Part shown: positions 63,772 to 64,000 of the stretch, in pieces
Position numbering within the stretch: the stretch's first letter is position 1
Layout of the letters: every line of letters begins with the position of its first letter
From: Sinorhizobium chiapasense
GTDB lineage: Bacteria > Pseudomonadota > Alphaproteobacteria > Rhizobiales > Rhizobiaceae
NCBI RefSeq assembly: GCF_036488675.1
Contig: NZ_CP133149.1
Coordinates: 62,001-126,000 of the forward strand
Length of the DNA: 64,000 bases
Reading direction: 5' to 3'
Notes under the pieces: generated by a model
Told to the model about the DNA's origin: nothing
Databases searched by the model: none
Seen by the model: only the letters and a program-made list of their open reading frames with translations
Translations under genes and position numbers: made by a program

Positions 63772-64000
63772 ATGCAGGTCAAAGCAGCAGTGTTGCGACA
63801 AATGAATGTGTCTCGCCCGTACGCCACCAACGAGCCGCTTGGGATCGGGGAAATAGAGCTTTCTCCGCCGGTCCCGGCGAAGTCCTCGTCCGCATCCTTG
63901 CCGCCGGCCTCTGCCATTCCGATCTGTCCGTCATCAACGGCGACGGGCCCCATCCGATGCCGATGGCACTAGGGCATGAAGCGGCAGGCGTTGTCGAGGC
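63772..64000 (+). pseudogene. Zinc-type alcohol dehydrogenase, frameshifted and cut by window end
   Basis: From ATG 63772 the frame reads MQVKAAVLRQMNVSRPYATN, then breaks after IGEIELSP at about 63867-63872, where one G seems missing. The second frame continues GPGEVLVRILAAGLCHSDLS and MALGHEAAGVVEA, with the catalytic-zinc Cys and the GHE motif, to the end of the window. The family is the GroES-like MDR alcohol dehydrogenases. The rest lies outside, so function cannot be judged. Confidence 0.8.

Overview
The window looks like accessory DNA of a Rhizobiales alphaproteobacterium, probably a conjugative plasmid, chromid or integrative element. Pointers are a complete VirB/VirD4 type IV secretion operon, an RcgR/RcgA-like conjugation pair, three DUF982 proteins, a TTG-started 5-aminolevulinate synthase, a perfect CIRCE element beside groESL and a ROSE-like leader on a small heat-shock gene. 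I saw no replication genes, relaxase, rRNA, tRNA or CRISPR array.

Region 1 (about 0.9-22.7 kb) is a redox and membrane cluster on the + strand. It holds a DyP peroxidase with NIPSNAP and two related YDGD-motif proteins, a DUF4331-SRPBCC fusion, a TPR protein, a triheme cytochrome c, an isoquinoline-oxidoreductase-like molybdenum enzyme pair, a HupE/UreJ permease and ALA synthase. A plausible reading is a periplasmic Mo-enzyme feeding electrons to the cytochrome, with heme supplied for cytochrome and peroxidase. After it come an alcohol dehydrogenase, small membrane proteins, an AraC regulator, a DUF1254 protein and much gene debris (MaoC, chromate transporter, integrase, SDR fragments).

Region 2 (22.9-43.4 kb) is conjugative. 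One long minus-strand operon runs virB1-B2-B3-B4-transglycosylase-B5-lipoprotein-B6-B8-B9-B10-B11-D4. Divergent from it is a + strand operon of three secreted nuclease-fold proteins and further small envelope proteins. Then come the RcgR-like hydrolase and RcgA-like membrane protein, bracketed by two paralogous small proteins.

Region 3 (43480-57487) is the most notable part: a 14,008-bp unit bounded by Tn3-family-type inverted repeats (25 of the first 28 bases identical) and a perfect 5-bp target duplication ATTAT. It has no transposase and only a broken resolvase. Its cargo is a giant cyclase-ATPase regulator and a stress/proteostasis set: two Hsp20 genes with a ROSE-like RNA thermometer, groES-groEL under CIRCE, a frameshifted HtrA protease, three DUF982 proteins, an SPW membrane protein, an NDUFS4-like protein, a broken response regulator and a truncated formylglycine-generating-enzyme gene. 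I read it as a non-autonomous mobile proteostasis island.

Region 4 (57.5-64 kb) holds a truncated sugar-dehydrogenase small subunit, then a MoaF-like / aldo-keto reductase / LLM flavin oxidoreductase / MFS operon divergent from a LysR regulator, an IS110 remnant, and a frameshifted alcohol dehydrogenase that runs off the window. Single-base frameshifts recur across the window and may be decay or sequencing error.
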